Origin: Synechococcus sp. CBW1002
GTDB lineage: Bacteria > Cyanobacteriota > Cyanobacteriia > PCC-6307 > Cyanobiaceae
DNA length: 64,000 bases
Assembly (NCBI RefSeq): GCF_015840915.1
Contig: NZ_CP060398.1
Coordinates: 2,046,001 to 2,110,000, forward strand
Reading direction: 5' to 3'
Position 1 is the first letter of the stretch. Each line of letters opens with the position of its first letter. A model generated the notes under the pieces. The model was not told where the DNA came from and did not search any database. It was given only the letters and a program-made list of their open reading frames with translations. Position numbers and translations under genes: made by a program. This document shows positions 37,003-46,056 of this stretch, one piece after another.

Positions 37003-38345
37003 ATCCCGAAGCCGGCCCTGACCAGACAGCCCCACCTAGCGCCCTGGACCTGCAGCTGCCGCGCCAGCTTCTCGATCCGGGCCTGACGGGCCTGCCCGCA
37101 GCGGATGCCGATGGACTGGTGGCCGTCCGTCTGCGTTGTGTCGATGGGCGTATCGCGGCCATCGAGGCCTGGCCAGGCTGCCCCCACCACGGGCTCGATC
37201 CCGCCGCCCTGCCCCTGGCCCTCACACCCCTGGTGGAACCCCACGCCCACCTCGATAAAGCCTTCAGTTGGGCGCCCCATGCCAACCGGTCCGGGACGAT
37301 CGCCGGTGCCATGGCAGCCAATCGCAACGAGGCCAACGAACGCACCCAGGAGCAGATTCACGGGCGGGGCGAACGGGCCCTGGAGCGGGGCTGGCGGCAG
37401 GGCCTGCGGGCGATGCGCAGCCACATCGACAGCCTCGGTGCCTGGTGGGAGCCCAGCTGGCAGGCCCTGGAGGCGCTTCGCCTCCGCTGGGCCGATCGGC
37501 TGGAGCTGGAGCTGGTGGCCCTGGTGCCCCTGGCTCACTGGGGCACTCCGGCTGGCGAGGCCCTGGCGGCAAGGGTCGCAGCGACGGGTGGACTGCTCGG
37601 TGGTGTGCTCGGCCCGCCCTATCGCCCCAGCCGCGACGACCAGCGGGCCCTGGAGGCTTTGCTGAGGCTGGCGGAGCGCCACGGCTGCGGCATCGATCTG
37701 CACATCGACGAAAGCGACCAGGGTCAGGCCCGCGGCGTGCGGATGCTGCTCCAGGTACTGCGCCACCAGCCCTGTTCCGTGCCGATCACCTGCAGCCACG
37801 CCAGCAGCCTGGCGCTGCTGCCGGAACGGCAACTGAGGCCCCTGCTCGATCAGCTCGCCGCCGCTGGTGTGGCCGTGGTGGCCTTGCCGGGCACCAACCA
37901 CTGGTTGCTGGATCGCAGGCCGGGCTGCACACCGCGGCTGCGGCCCCAGGCGCCGGTGCGCCAACTGCAGGCCGCCGGGGTGCTGGTGGCCATCGGCGGC
38001 GACAACGTGCAGGATCCCTGGTTCCCCGGCGGCGATTTCGATCCGATCGAGGTGCTGCGCTTCAGCGTGGCCGCCAGCCATCAGGCCCCCTGGCTGCGCC
38101 AGGGGCTGGCTCCTTTCAGCACCGAAGCGGCGCGGCTGCTGCGCCTCCCCTGGGACGGGGTGCTGCGCCAGGGGGGGCCGGCGGACCTGGTCGTGCTGGC
38201 GGCCTGCTCCTGGAGCGAGGTGCTGGCACGCTCACCGCAGCGACGGGTGCTGCGAGGCGGTCACTGGTTGCCACCACCGCTGTCGCAGCAGCCGGCGGCC
38301 GTTCTGGCCAGTGTGGGGGGCATGACCGCCCATCTCAGCCCCTGA
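36999..38345 (+). CDS. Amidohydrolase-superfamily protein (cytosine-deaminase-like)
   Basis: 448 residues, TTG start overlapping the previous stop. Metal-site motifs of the superfamily appear in order: LVEPHAHLDKAFSW (HxH, near residue 83), SHIDSLGA, GIDLHIDESDQ (His on strand 5, near 228), ITCSHASSLAL (His, near 255) and VAIGGDNVQDPW (Asp on strand 8, near 325). The HAHLDK plus GGDN combination is typical of cytosine deaminase-like enzymes acting on nitrogen heterocycles. The real substrate is unknown. An FAD-dependent oxidase gene follows after 17 bases. Confidence 0.87.
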   Translation: MNPEAGPDQTAPPSALDLQLPRQLLDPGLTGLPAADADGLVAVRLRCVDGRIAAIEAWPGCPHHGLDPAALPLALTPLVEPHAHLDKAFSWAPHANRSGTIAGAMAANRNEANERTQEQIHGRGERALERGWRQGLRAMRSHIDSLGAWWEPSWQALEALRLRWADRLELELVALVPLAHWGTPAGEALAARVAATGGLLGGVLGPPYRPSRDDQRALEALLRLAERHGCGIDLHIDESDQGQARGVRMLLQVLRHQPCSVPITCSHASSLALLPERQLRPLLDQLAAAGVAVVALPGTNHWLLDRRPGCTPRLRPQAPVRQLQAAGVLVAIGGDNVQDPWFPGGDFDPIEVLRFSVAASHQAPWLRQGLAPFSTEAARLLRLPWDGVLRQGGPADLVVLAACSWSEVLARSPQRRVLRGGHWLPPPLSQQPAAVLASVGGMTAHLSP

Positions 38346-38362
38346 GCTGATCACCTCCCTTC

Positions 38363-39907
38363 ATGCCCTCGACAGACTCGCCGCAACCCAGCGCCCAGGC
38401 TCCCAGCCCAGCCGCCCACAGCATCTACGACGCCGCGGCCCTGCTGGCGGCAGCGGGACACTGTTCCGTCGACACAGTGCGTGCCCTCGCCGAAGACCTG
38501 GCGCGGCATCACCCCGATCTGCCGCTGGTGGGCCCCCTGCCATCGGCCAGCGGTGATCAGGGGCCGCAGCAGGCGGACCAGACGGCTGCCATGGCCCGTG
38601 AGCTCCGGCGGCGCTCCAGCGACTATCACGACTACTCGCCGGTGCTGGTTCCGCTGCTCCAGAACCACAGCGCCCAGCTGGCGGTCAGCGCTAACTCCAC
38701 CGATCAGGTGATGGTGGTGGCGGCAGCCTGTGCCCGCCATGCCGTGCCACTGACGCTGCGGGGTGCCGGCACCGGGAATTACGGCCAGTGCGTCCCCCTG
38801 GCTGGTGGGGTGGTGCTCGATCTCTCCGGCCTGAACCGCTTGCGACGGGTCGATCCCCACAGCGGGGTGATCACGGCGGAGGCCGGTTGCCTGCTGGCCC
38901 CCCTGGATCAGCAGCTGGCCGGCCATGGGCGGGCGCTGCGCCTGGCGCCCAGTACCTACCGCACCTCCAGCCTGGGTGGTTTCATCGCCGGTGGCTCCGG
39001 TGGTATCGGATCGCTGCGCTGGGGCTTTCTGCGGGATCCAGGCCATCTGCTCGGGCTCGAGATCGTGACCCTGGAGCAGGAACCGCGGCTGCTGCAGCTG
39101 GATGCGGAGTCCAGCCGCCCGCTCAACCACGCGTACGGCACCAATGGCATCCTCACCGCCCTGACCCTGGCGACCACCGAAGCGGTGGCGTGGCAGGAGC
39201 TGGTGGTGGGGTTCTCCCACTGGCAGGACGCCCTGGCCGTGGCCCAGGAGTTGCCAACCACGGCGCTGCTGCTCAATGCCCTCTGCCTGCTGGAGGCACC
39301 GATCGCCGAACGCTCCCCCTGGCCGCAGGGGTGTCCGTCGCCGCAGGCGGGAGAGCATCGGCTGCTGCTGCTGGCCGCCCCCGACAGCCTTGATCTGCTG
39401 CCGCACTGGCTGGCCCAGCGAGGTGGCAGTGTCTGCTGGCAGGCGCCCCAGGGTCAGAGCCGTGGACTGCCCCTGCGGGAGCTCACCTGGAACCACACCA
39501 CCCTGCACTGGCGGGCCCATACCCCTGGCTGGACCTACCTGCAGATGCTCCTGCCCCAGCCGGAGGGGCCAGCGCTGGAGGCCTTGCGAGACAGCTGGGG
39601 CGGCGATGTGCTCTGGCACCTGGAGGCCGTGCGGCAGTCCGGCGCGGCGCGGCTGGCAGGGCTGCCGCTGCTGCGCTGGCACGACAACGAACGCCTGCAA
39701 GCCCTGATGGACCATTGCCGCAGCCTTGGAGCGCTGATCTTCAATCCGCACGTGATCAGCGTCGAGGATGGCGGCCTTGGCGTGGTCGATACCGATCAGG
39801 TGGCGGCCAAGGCCCTCTACGACCCTGCCGGCCTGCTCAATCCCGGCAAGCTGCGCGGCTGGTATCTGGATGCGGCCCGATCAACGGGCGCCTCCAACGC
39901 CGCCTGA
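38363..39907 (+). CDS. FAD-linked oxidase (FAD_binding_4, GlcD-like)
   Basis: 514 residues. The N-terminal PCMH-type FAD domain is visible: QLAVSANSTDQVMVVAAACARHAVPLTLRGAGTGNYGQCVPLAGGVVLDLSGLNRL (about residues 110-165) and STYRTSSLGGFIAGGSGGIGSLRWG (about 190-215). The C-terminal cap ends with PAGLLNPGKLRGW, the usual tail of vanillyl-alcohol-oxidase-type flavoproteins. It probably oxidises a hydroxy-acid-like substrate. Proximity to the amidohydrolase suggests a shared catabolic or salvage pathway, but the substrate cannot be read from sequence. Confidence 0.9.
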   Translation: MPSTDSPQPSAQAPSPAAHSIYDAAALLAAAGHCSVDTVRALAEDLARHHPDLPLVGPLPSASGDQGPQQADQTAAMARELRRRSSDYHDYSPVLVPLLQNHSAQLAVSANSTDQVMVVAAACARHAVPLTLRGAGTGNYGQCVPLAGGVVLDLSGLNRLRRVDPHSGVITAEAGCLLAPLDQQLAGHGRALRLAPSTYRTSSLGGFIAGGSGGIGSLRWGFLRDPGHLLGLEIVTLEQEPRLLQLDAESSRPLNHAYGTNGILTALTLATTEAVAWQELVVGFSHWQDALAVAQELPTTALLLNALCLLEAPIAERSPWPQGCPSPQAGEHRLLLLAAPDSLDLLPHWLAQRGGSVCWQAPQGQSRGLPLRELTWNHTTLHWRAHTPGWTYLQMLLPQPEGPALEALRDSWGGDVLWHLEAVRQSGAARLAGLPLLRWHDNERLQALMDHCRSLGALIFNPHVISVEDGGLGVVDTDQVAAKALYDPAGLLNPGKLRGWYLDAARSTGASNAA

Positions 39908-39941
39908 TCATGAAAGCGCTGACCGGTCAGTCGTTAGGGGT

Positions 39942-40622
39942 TCAGCCGCAGTCCAGGCTGAGGCGGGTGTCGACCCCAGTGATCGGGTTGGTGCCCTCGG
40001 CGCTGCGGCAGAGCTGTTTCTGATCAGAGCGGTCCAGCAGGGCGTCGCTGAAGTCGGCATCGGTCACATTGGCACCAGCGAAACTGCTCCCGGAGGCGAT
40101 CGCGCCGCGCAGCACCGCGCCCCGGAAATCGACACCGCTGAAATCGCCCCGGTCCATCAGGGAATCACTGAGGTCGGCGCCGCTGAAATCAGCGTCGGCA
40201 AAGGCGCCCTGGGTGAGAATGGACCCATGCAGGTCAGCGCCGTGGAAATTGGCCTGACGCCCCACCACTCCAGCAAAGGAGGAGCTGGCCAGGTCCTGGC
40301 CGCTGAAGTCCTGGCCGCTCTGGTTGGTCAGGGTGTAGTCGACCCTCTCCTGGAACAGGGCCCGCTCCTGCAATCCAACCCCCGCGGCGGTGTCGAGGGC
40401 GGCAGCTGGCGGCAAACCGGCCGGCAGCAGCAGGAGCAGCAGGGTGCAGGCCAACAGCCCACCCAACAGTCCCCTGAGTCCGCTGACGAGATCCAGTCGC
40501 TTCAGCCCGCTGCGACAGCCCGTTGATGCCCCCCGCGACCTCCGGGGCGTCGTGGCCGCGGGCTGGCGGAGCACCGGAAGCTGAACGACAGGCATCACGG
40601 TGCTGGCGGCGTCTGGCTTCAC
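39942..40622 (-). CDS. Pentapeptide-repeat protein with signal peptide, probably lumenal
   Basis: 226 residues from a GTG that overlaps the folC stop; an ATG at 40595 is an alternative. A strong hydrophobic segment (LLGGLLACTLLLLLLPAGLPPAAA) at about 50-75 serves as signal or anchor. From residue about 105 to 200 there are A(D/N)LXX-type repeats (FSGQDLASSSFAGVV, ANFHGADLHGS, ADFSGADLSDS, ANVTDADFSDA) forming a right-handed beta-helix. A Cys-containing tail ends the protein. Lumenal pentapeptide proteins are common in cyanobacteria; their role is unknown. Confidence 0.87.
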   Translation of the reverse strand: MKPDAASTVMPVVQLPVLRQPAATTPRRSRGASTGCRSGLKRLDLVSGLRGLLGGLLACTLLLLLLPAGLPPAAALDTAAGVGLQERALFQERVDYTLTNQSGQDFSGQDLASSSFAGVVGRQANFHGADLHGSILTQGAFADADFSGADLSDSLMDRGDFSGVDFRGAVLRGAIASGSSFAGANVTDADFSDALLDRSDQKQLCRSAEGTNPITGVDTRLSLDCG

Positions 40623-41881
40623 TCTGTCGCAGCGACGGCGAGAAGGCTGCCGATCAGATACAGGGAACCCGCCACGATCAGCGGGGTCGTTCCAGCAGGC
40701 GGCAGGGTGTTCAGGGCCGAGGCCAAATCCGCCGCCGTCTGCAGCTGGCTGGCCAGCTCCGGGCAGGCCTCTGCCAGCTGGTCCTGGCTCCAGCAGGAAT
40801 GGCCGCTGACCGGCACGATCCAGGCCCGATCGCCCGGGGCCAGCAGAGCCCGCAGCATCGCCGGCCCCTGCTTGTTGGCCAGGATGCCGAGCAACCAGAT
40901 CCGTTCCCCTGCCGCCGCGATCGTTCCCTGGGCAGCCCGCTGGTCGAGCTCAGCGCGCAGGGCTTCGGCGGCCGGCAGATTGTGGGCCCCATCCAGCAGC
41001 AGGGTGCGGCCCTGCCAGTGCACGGGTTGCAGCCGGCCGGGCCATCGGGCCGCCGCGAATCCCGCCGCGATCGCCTCCTCGCTGATCGGCCAGCCGCCTT
41101 CGATCAGCGCCCGCAGCATCCCCAGGGCCACGGCGCTGTTGTGCCGCTGCACCGCTCCACTCAGGCCGCAGCGGTAGGTGAGTCCATCGCTGTGGAGCCA
41201 ATCGTCACCCCGATCTGCCGCCACGGCTGGCTCGATCCAGCGCAACTCCGCCCCGACCGTCTCGGCCCGCTCCTGCAACACCGCCGCCACGGCTGGGCTC
41301 TGGGGGCCGCTGATCGCCACAGAACCCGGCCGCAACACGCCGGCCTTCTCCGCGGCAATCTGGCCGGGATCCGATCCGAGAAATTCGGCGTGATCCATGC
41401 CGATCGCGGCAAAGCCGATCACCTCGCGCCGGGGATGCACCGTGGTGGCATCAAGTCGCCCCCCCAGCCCCACTTCCAGCACCACCAGCTCCAGGTCTGC
41501 CTCGGCAAAGGCACAGAAGGCGGCGGCGGTGACCAGTTCGAACGGGGTGAGCCGGTGCCGCTGCCCCACCCTCTGCAGCGCCTCAAGCTGGCGGCGCAGC
41601 TCCGGGGCGGGAATCGGCGCTGCGCCGAGCCGGATCCGCTCGCACCAGCTCACCAGGTGGGGAGAGGTGTAGAGCCCGCAGCGAATCCCGGCCTGCAACA
41701 GGGCCGCGTGGACCAGGGTGGCGATCGATCCCTTGCCGTTGGTTCCAGCCACCTGCACGGTGCGGAAGCGGCGTTCCGGATGGCCGAGGTCCGCCAGGGC
41801 GCACGTCAATCGCTCCAGACCGAGGTCGACACCGCGCCGCTGGAAGGGCTCGATCAGGTCGGCGAAGGCATCGAGGGCCAC
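40619..41881 (-). CDS. folC: Bifunctional folylpolyglutamate synthase / dihydrofolate synthase
   Basis: 420 residues. Mur-ligase-like fold: P-loop VAGTNGKGSIATLVHAAL (near residue 45), the omega-loop TSPHLVSWCERIRL, then VLEVGLGGRLDATTVHPR and ITIG-type segment GFAAIGMDHAEFLG. The C-terminal domain has LLLDGAHNLPAAEALR. The enzyme adds glutamate to dihydropteroate and folates. It sits 4 bases after argD's stop codon side in the same direction and overlaps the pentapeptide gene, giving an argD-folC-pentapeptide run. Confidence 0.94.
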   Translation of the reverse strand: MALDAFADLIEPFQRRGVDLGLERLTCALADLGHPERRFRTVQVAGTNGKGSIATLVHAALLQAGIRCGLYTSPHLVSWCERIRLGAAPIPAPELRRQLEALQRVGQRHRLTPFELVTAAAFCAFAEADLELVVLEVGLGGRLDATTVHPRREVIGFAAIGMDHAEFLGSDPGQIAAEKAGVLRPGSVAISGPQSPAVAAVLQERAETVGAELRWIEPAVAADRGDDWLHSDGLTYRCGLSGAVQRHNSAVALGMLRALIEGGWPISEEAIAAGFAAARWPGRLQPVHWQGRTLLLDGAHNLPAAEALRAELDQRAAQGTIAAAGERIWLLGILANKQGPAMLRALLAPGDRAWIVPVSGHSCWSQDQLAEACPELASQLQTAADLASALNTLPPAGTTPLIVAGSLYLIGSLLAVAATE

Positions 41882-41885
41882 CCCG

Positions 41886-43064
41886 TCAGGCCAGGCTGAG
41901 CAGGGCCTTCTCCAGGCGCTTCACCGCCTTGTGCAGGTGACGCGCCTGGATCACCAGCGGCGGCACGAAGCGCACCACCTGGGGGCCGGCGGGCACCAGC
42001 AGCAGCCCCTGGGCCATGGCCGCCTTGACGATCTCGGGAGCGGTGGGGGCCTCCGGACGCAGCACCAGTCCCTGGAGCAGGCCCCAGCCTCGGCATCCCT
42101 CCAGCAGGTGGGGATGGCGGCGAACCAGCTCCTCGAGCAGCTGCCGCAGCACCTGCCCCATCTGCTCCACATGGGGCAGGAGCGAACGCCGATCGATCTC
42201 GCGCAGCACCGTGAGGCCGGCCCGGCAGGCCAGTGGGTTGCCGCCAAAAGTGCTGGCGTGCTCGCCGGGACGGAAGTGGTCAACGGCCGCCTTCACCGCC
42301 AGGGCGCCGATCGGCACGCCGCCGCCCAGCCCCTTGGCCAGGGTGATGGCGTCGGGTTCGACACCGAGGATTTCATAGCCCCACATCCGACCGCTGCGGC
42401 CCACGCCGATCTGCACTTCGTCGAAGATCAGCAGGATCTGCTTCTCGTCGCAGAGCTGGCGCAACCGAGCAAAAAAAACTGGATCACCGGGGATGACACC
42501 GCCCTCACCCTGGATCGGCTCAATCAGCACGGCCGCCACCGTCGGCCCCTGGGCCTCGCAGTCGGAAAGCAGGGCCTCGAACGCGGCGATGTCGTTGTAG
42601 GGGAAGTAGCGGAAGCCCTGCACCATGGGCTCGAACCCCTGGTGATACTTGGGCTGACCGGTGGCGGTGACGGCTGCCAGGGTGCGGCCGTGAAAGCTGG
42701 CCTGGGCCGTGAGGATCAGGGGCTGGGTGATGCCCCGCGTCCCATGACCATGCTTGCGGGCCAGCTTGATGGCGGCCTCGTTGGCCTCGGCGCCGGAATT
42801 GCAGAAGAAGACCCGATCGGTGCAGCTGCGGGCGGTGATGGCGGCCGCCAGCTGTTCCTGCTCCGGGATCCGGTAGAGGTTTGAGACATGCTGCAGCTTG
42901 CCCAGCTGGCGGCAGAGGGCCCGCTTCAACACCCGGTCGCTATGGCCAAGGGTGCAGACGGCGATGCCGGCGACACAGTCGAGATAGCGGTCGCCCTGGC
43001 TGTCCCAGACATGCACCCCCTTGCCCTTGACCAGCTCCAGGGGGAAGCGGGCATAGGTGTCCAT
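41886..43064 (-). CDS. argD: Acetylornithine aminotransferase
   Basis: 392 residues from MDTYARFPLELVKGKG at 43064; the longer open frame extends into tRNA-Leu and is not real. Class III aminotransferase pattern: VFFCNSGAEANEAAIKLAR, SFHGRTLAAVTATGQ, LLIFDEVQIGVGRSG, and ITLAKGLGGGVPIGAL with the PLP Lys (near residue 245). It makes N-acetylornithine in arginine synthesis. The length and start motif (DTYARFP) match cyanobacterial ArgD. Confidence 0.95.
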   Translation of the reverse strand: MDTYARFPLELVKGKGVHVWDSQGDRYLDCVAGIAVCTLGHSDRVLKRALCRQLGKLQHVSNLYRIPEQEQLAAAITARSCTDRVFFCNSGAEANEAAIKLARKHGHGTRGITQPLILTAQASFHGRTLAAVTATGQPKYHQGFEPMVQGFRYFPYNDIAAFEALLSDCEAQGPTVAAVLIEPIQGEGGVIPGDPVFFARLRQLCDEKQILLIFDEVQIGVGRSGRMWGYEILGVEPDAITLAKGLGGGVPIGALAVKAAVDHFRPGEHASTFGGNPLACRAGLTVLREIDRRSLLPHVEQMGQVLRQLLEELVRRHPHLLEGCRGWGLLQGLVLRPEAPTAPEIVKAAMAQGLLLVPAGPQVVRFVPPLVIQARHLHKAVKRLEKALLSLA

Positions 43065-43133
43065 CACCGGGGAAAGGGGCGCCGGAGGGATGGACACGAT
43101 GGCTGAAGTGGCTGGATGAACTCTGGGGGGAGA

Positions 43134-43215
43134 TGGGAGCGGTGGGACTTGAACCCACATGCCCGAAGGCGCTCGATTTTGAGTCGAGTCCGTCTACCAA
43201 TTCCGGCACGCTCCC
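43134..43215 (-). tRNA. tRNA-Leu (anticodon CAA)
   Basis: 82 nt, type II tRNA with a long variable arm (CGCCTTCGGGCAT region). Acceptor GGGAGCG pairs with CGCTCCC. Anticodon arm CTCGA-CTCAAAA-TCGAG gives CAA. T-arm GTGGG-TTCAAGT-CCCAC. Discriminator A. No intron is present; the intron-bearing cyanobacterial gene is the UAA isoacceptor, not this one. Confidence 0.95.
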
Positions 43216-43258
43216 ATGCCTCAGATCCTACGTGGGGCCCCTTCCTGGGCTGGCGTCA

Positions 43259-44560
43259 TCAGCCGGCGCTGGTGCGCCGAATCGCCGCGCCGGCACCATT
43301 GAGCTTGCCCTCAAGGTCGGCGTAGCCGCGATCGAGGTACTCGAGGCCCTGCACGGTGGTGATGCCCTCGGCGGCCAGACCGGCCAGCACCATCGCCGCC
43401 GAGGCCCGCAGATCCGTGCCCTGCACCGGTGCACCGCTCAGCCGGGAGACGCCCTCCACGAAGGCGGTATTGCCCTTCATGCGGATCGACGCACCCATGC
43501 GCTGCAGCTCAGCCACGTGCTGCAGCCGATTCTCGAAGATGTTTTCGGTGATCACGCTGGTGCCCTCCGCCGTGGCGAGCAGGCTCATGAACGGAGCCTG
43601 CAGGTCGGTGGGGAAGCCGGGGAAAGGCTGGGTGCGCAGATCAACCGCCCGAACGTTGTCCGCCCGCAGGGTGAGGCCGATGCCGTCGTTCTCAATGTGA
43701 CAGCCGGCTTCCTCGAGCTTGGTGATCACGGCGCCGAGGTGCTCGGGGATCACGGGGGCGACCCGCAGATGGGAGCGGGTGATCGCCGCCGCCAGCAGAT
43801 AGGTGCCGGCTTCGATCCGATCGGGGATCACGGCGTAGTCGGTGCCGTGCAGGCGGTCGACCCCCACGATCGTGATTGTCTGGGTGCCGGCGCCACGCAC
43901 CCGGGCTCCCATGGCGATCAGCAGGCCCGCCAGATCCACCACTTCGGGTTCCTGGGCGGCGTTGTAGATCGTGGTCTCGCCCTCGGCCAGGGCGGCCGCC
44001 ATCATCAGGGTCTCGGTGGCCCCGACGCTCGGGCAATCGAGATGGATGCGACCGCCCCGCAGACGGTGTCCCTGACCGGGCACGACCGCCGTGACGACGC
44101 CATGATCAATCGTGATCTGGGCACCCAGGGCCTTGAGCCCCTTGACGTGCTCCACCACCGGCCGCGATCCGATCTGGCAGCCACCGGGCAGGGGCATCTT
44201 CGCCATGCCGGTGCGGGCCAGCAGGGGGCCAATGCAGAAGAAGCTGGCCCGCAGGCTGTTGACCAGCTCGTAGGGAGCGGTGGACTGGTTGATGTGGTCG
44301 CCGTTCAGCTCAATCGCCTCTCCCTGACGGATCACCTGCACTCCGAGAGCCGCCAGGATCTCTCCCATGGCCGTGATGTCGGTGAGGGGAGGGATATTGC
44401 GCAGCCTGATCGGATCACGGGTCAGCAGGCAGGCCGCCATCAGCACGAGGGCGGAATTCTTGGCACCGCTGACGCGGATTTCGCCGGAAAGGGCATGACC
44501 GCCGGCAATTTCCAGCTGGGGATTGAGGATTTTCTGGGGCGGGACAATGGTGTAGGTCAT
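43259..44560 (-). CDS. murA: UDP-N-acetylglucosamine 1-carboxyvinyltransferase
   Basis: 433 residues of EPSP-synthase-like fold. [24 protein letters not shown] opens the protein with the KN pair that binds substrate. [17 protein letters not shown] contains the catalytic Cys of the GGC motif. [13 protein letters not shown] and [18 protein letters not shown] are further MurA hallmarks. The enzyme makes the first committed peptidoglycan precursor and is the fosfomycin target. The Cys at the drug-reactive position is retained. Confidence 0.96.
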   Translation of the reverse strand: MTYTIVPPQKILNPQLEIAGGHALSGEIRVSGAKNSALVLMAACLLTRDPIRLRNIPPLTDITAMGEILAALGVQVIRQGEAIELNGDHINQSTAPYELVNSLRASFFCIGPLLARTGMAKMPLPGGCQIGSRPVVEHVKGLKALGAQITIDHGVVTAVVPGQGHRLRGGRIHLDCPSVGATETLMMAAALAEGETTIYNAAQEPEVVDLAGLLIAMGARVRGAGTQTITIVGVDRLHGTDYAVIPDRIEAGTYLLAAAITRSHLRVAPVIPEHLGAVITKLEEAGCHIENDGIGLTLRADNVRAVDLRTQPFPGFPTDLQAPFMSLLATAEGTSVITENIFENRLQHVAELQRMGASIRMKGNTAFVEGVSRLSGAPVQGTDLRASAAMVLAGLAAEGITTVQGLEYLDRGYADLEGKLNGAGAAIRRTSAG

Positions 44561-44786
44561 GGCTGCGGCTGTCCCGTCTTCGGTTGCGGCATCTTGACAA
44601 TGATCGGTGTGACCGTCTAGACGGCCGCCCCTTGAACTGTCTCGTCCCGATTGCCCTGCCTAGCCACGATCCGGTGCCGGCGTCAGCCCAGTCAGCCCAC
44701 GCCGATGGCGAGCATTCCCGGAGGCGGTATTGGAGGGAGGGCGGACCATGCCGTATGGTCTTCCAGTCGCAACGAGCGGCGCGCCA

Positions 44787-44870
44787 GCGGATGTGGCGGA
44801 ATTGGTAGACGCGCTAGTTTCAGGTACTAGTGGCAGCAATGTCGTGGGAGTTCAAGTCTCCCCATCCGCA
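44787..44870 (+). tRNA. tRNA-Leu (anticodon CAG)
   Basis: 84 nt. Acceptor GCGGATG pairs with CATCCGC. Anticodon arm CTAGT-TTCAGGT-ACTAG gives CAG. Long variable arm (TGGCAGCAATGTCGT) typical of tRNA-Leu. T-arm GGGAG-TTCAAGT-CTCCC. Discriminator A. It lies 8 bases upstream of the small gene at 44879 and may be co-transcribed with it. Confidence 0.95.
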
Positions 44871-44878
44871 CTTTTCTC

Positions 44879-45127
44879 ATGATCGTCCTCAAGATCACCA
44901 ACGCCTCCGAGGTCGTTGCTTCCAAAGTCGGTAAGTTTCTTGAGAGACTTACACCTGATTCCTTTGATCAGTCCACGGTTGAAGACATCGTCATCAAGAA
45001 GTTGATCGAGAACCTCGAGGCCGAAGGCCTCCAAGGTGAAGTCGCTGTGGTCAATGGTCTTGACATCGGTGATGGGTCCGTCCTCGTTCGCGATCACATG
45101 CATGTCCGGCGCCACCAGAGCTTCTGA
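44879..45127 (+). CDS. Small conserved-looking protein between tRNA-Leu and the rRNA methyltransferase
   Basis: 82 residues starting MIVLKITNASEVVASKVGKFL. It has a balanced, soluble composition with helical segments (STVEDIVIKKLIENLEAEGL) and a final strand (VAVVNGLDIGDGSVLV). The 3' end overlaps the start of the methyltransferase gene by 26 bases in another frame. It is less GC-rich than the neighbours. The family was not recognised, but the frame is good and position suggests translation coupling with the methyltransferase. Confidence 0.7.
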   Translation: MIVLKITNASEVVASKVGKFLERLTPDSFDQSTVEDIVIKKLIENLEAEGLQGEVAVVNGLDIGDGSVLVRDHMHVRRHQSF

Positions 45128-46043
45128 TTCGGGCGTGGATCGCCCTGGACAGCAGCCCGACGAGGAAGGGCTGAGCAGCGAGGAAAGCCTGAGCAGCGAC
45201 GAGGGTCTGATCCGCAGCCGCCGCAACCCCTTGGTGCGGAACCTGCGCCAGTTGCACCATTCTCGAGGCCGCCGTGATGCAGGCCTGATGCTGCTTGAGG
45301 GCACGCACCTGCTGCAGGAAGTCCTGCGGCTGAGGCTGCAGCCCTGTGATCTGCTGCTCACGACCCGTTGGGAAGGGAGCCACCCCGAGCTGGTTGCGGC
45401 CCTGCCTGCCAGCACGCGCCTGCACCGGGTGAGCGACGAAGTGCTGGCCGCTGCCGCCACCACCGAGCACCCCGATGGGGTGGTGCTCACCCTGCCGCTG
45501 CCCCTCTGCGTCAATGGCACGCTGCCCGCATTCCTGCTGGTCCTTGACCGGCTGCAGGACCCCGGCAATCTGGGAACCCTGATGCGCACGGCTCTGGCGG
45601 CGGGGGTGGAGCGGCTCTGGCTTGCCGGCGGTGCCGATCCATTCCAGCCCAAGGTGCTGCGAGCCTCCGCCGGATCCGCCCTGGAGCTGCCGCTGGAGCG
45701 CCTCGAGGAGGATGAGCTGCGGCTGCGGTTGCGCCAGGCCCGGGAGGCTGGTTATCAGGTGGTGGCCTCCATGGCGCCATCGGCGCTGGAGGCGGAGGAG
45801 GCCCCGATCGCTTACTGGCAGCTCGACTGGCGCCGGCCCACGATCCTGCTGCTGGGCAACGAAGGCGGAGGCCTCAGCAGCGACCTCCTGACTCTCGCCA
45901 GCCATCGGGTCACGATTCCCCACAGCCCAGCGGTGGAATCCCTGAACGTGGCGGTGGCGGCGGCGCCGCTGCTGCTCGAACGCTGCCGGCAGGGGATCCT
46001 GCAACGCGGGAGCCAGCCACAGGAGAGAATGCCGCATCAGTGA
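45102..46043 (+). CDS. SpoU/TrmH-family RNA 2'-O-methyltransferase
   Basis: 313 residues from MSGATRASD at 45102. After a variable, acidic N-terminus comes the substrate-binding domain (RNPLVRNLRQLHHSRGRRDAGLMLLEGTHLLQEVL). The SPOUT knot motifs are LVLDRLQDPGNLGTLMRTALAAGVERLWL (motif 1), ILLLGNEGGGLSSDLL (motif 2) and VTIPHSPAVESLNVAVAAAPLLLE (motif 3). Asn, Glu and Ser catalytic/SAM residues are in place. It probably methylates 23S rRNA. The exact target (RlmB-like or other) is not decidable. Confidence 0.92.
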   Translation: MSGATRASDSGVDRPGQQPDEEGLSSEESLSSDEGLIRSRRNPLVRNLRQLHHSRGRRDAGLMLLEGTHLLQEVLRLRLQPCDLLLTTRWEGSHPELVAALPASTRLHRVSDEVLAAAATTEHPDGVVLTLPLPLCVNGTLPAFLLVLDRLQDPGNLGTLMRTALAAGVERLWLAGGADPFQPKVLRASAGSALELPLERLEEDELRLRLRQAREAGYQVVASMAPSALEAEEAPIAYWQLDWRRPTILLLGNEGGGLSSDLLTLASHRVTIPHSPAVESLNVAVAAAPLLLERCRQGILQRGSQPQERMPHQ

Positions 46044-46056
46044 TGCAGCGGCCCCG

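Noticed and set aside
43160-43215. Upstream extension of argD into tRNA-Leu
   Set aside because: The extra 32 residues are encoded across the tRNA gene and match nothing; MDTYARFP at 43064 is the family start.
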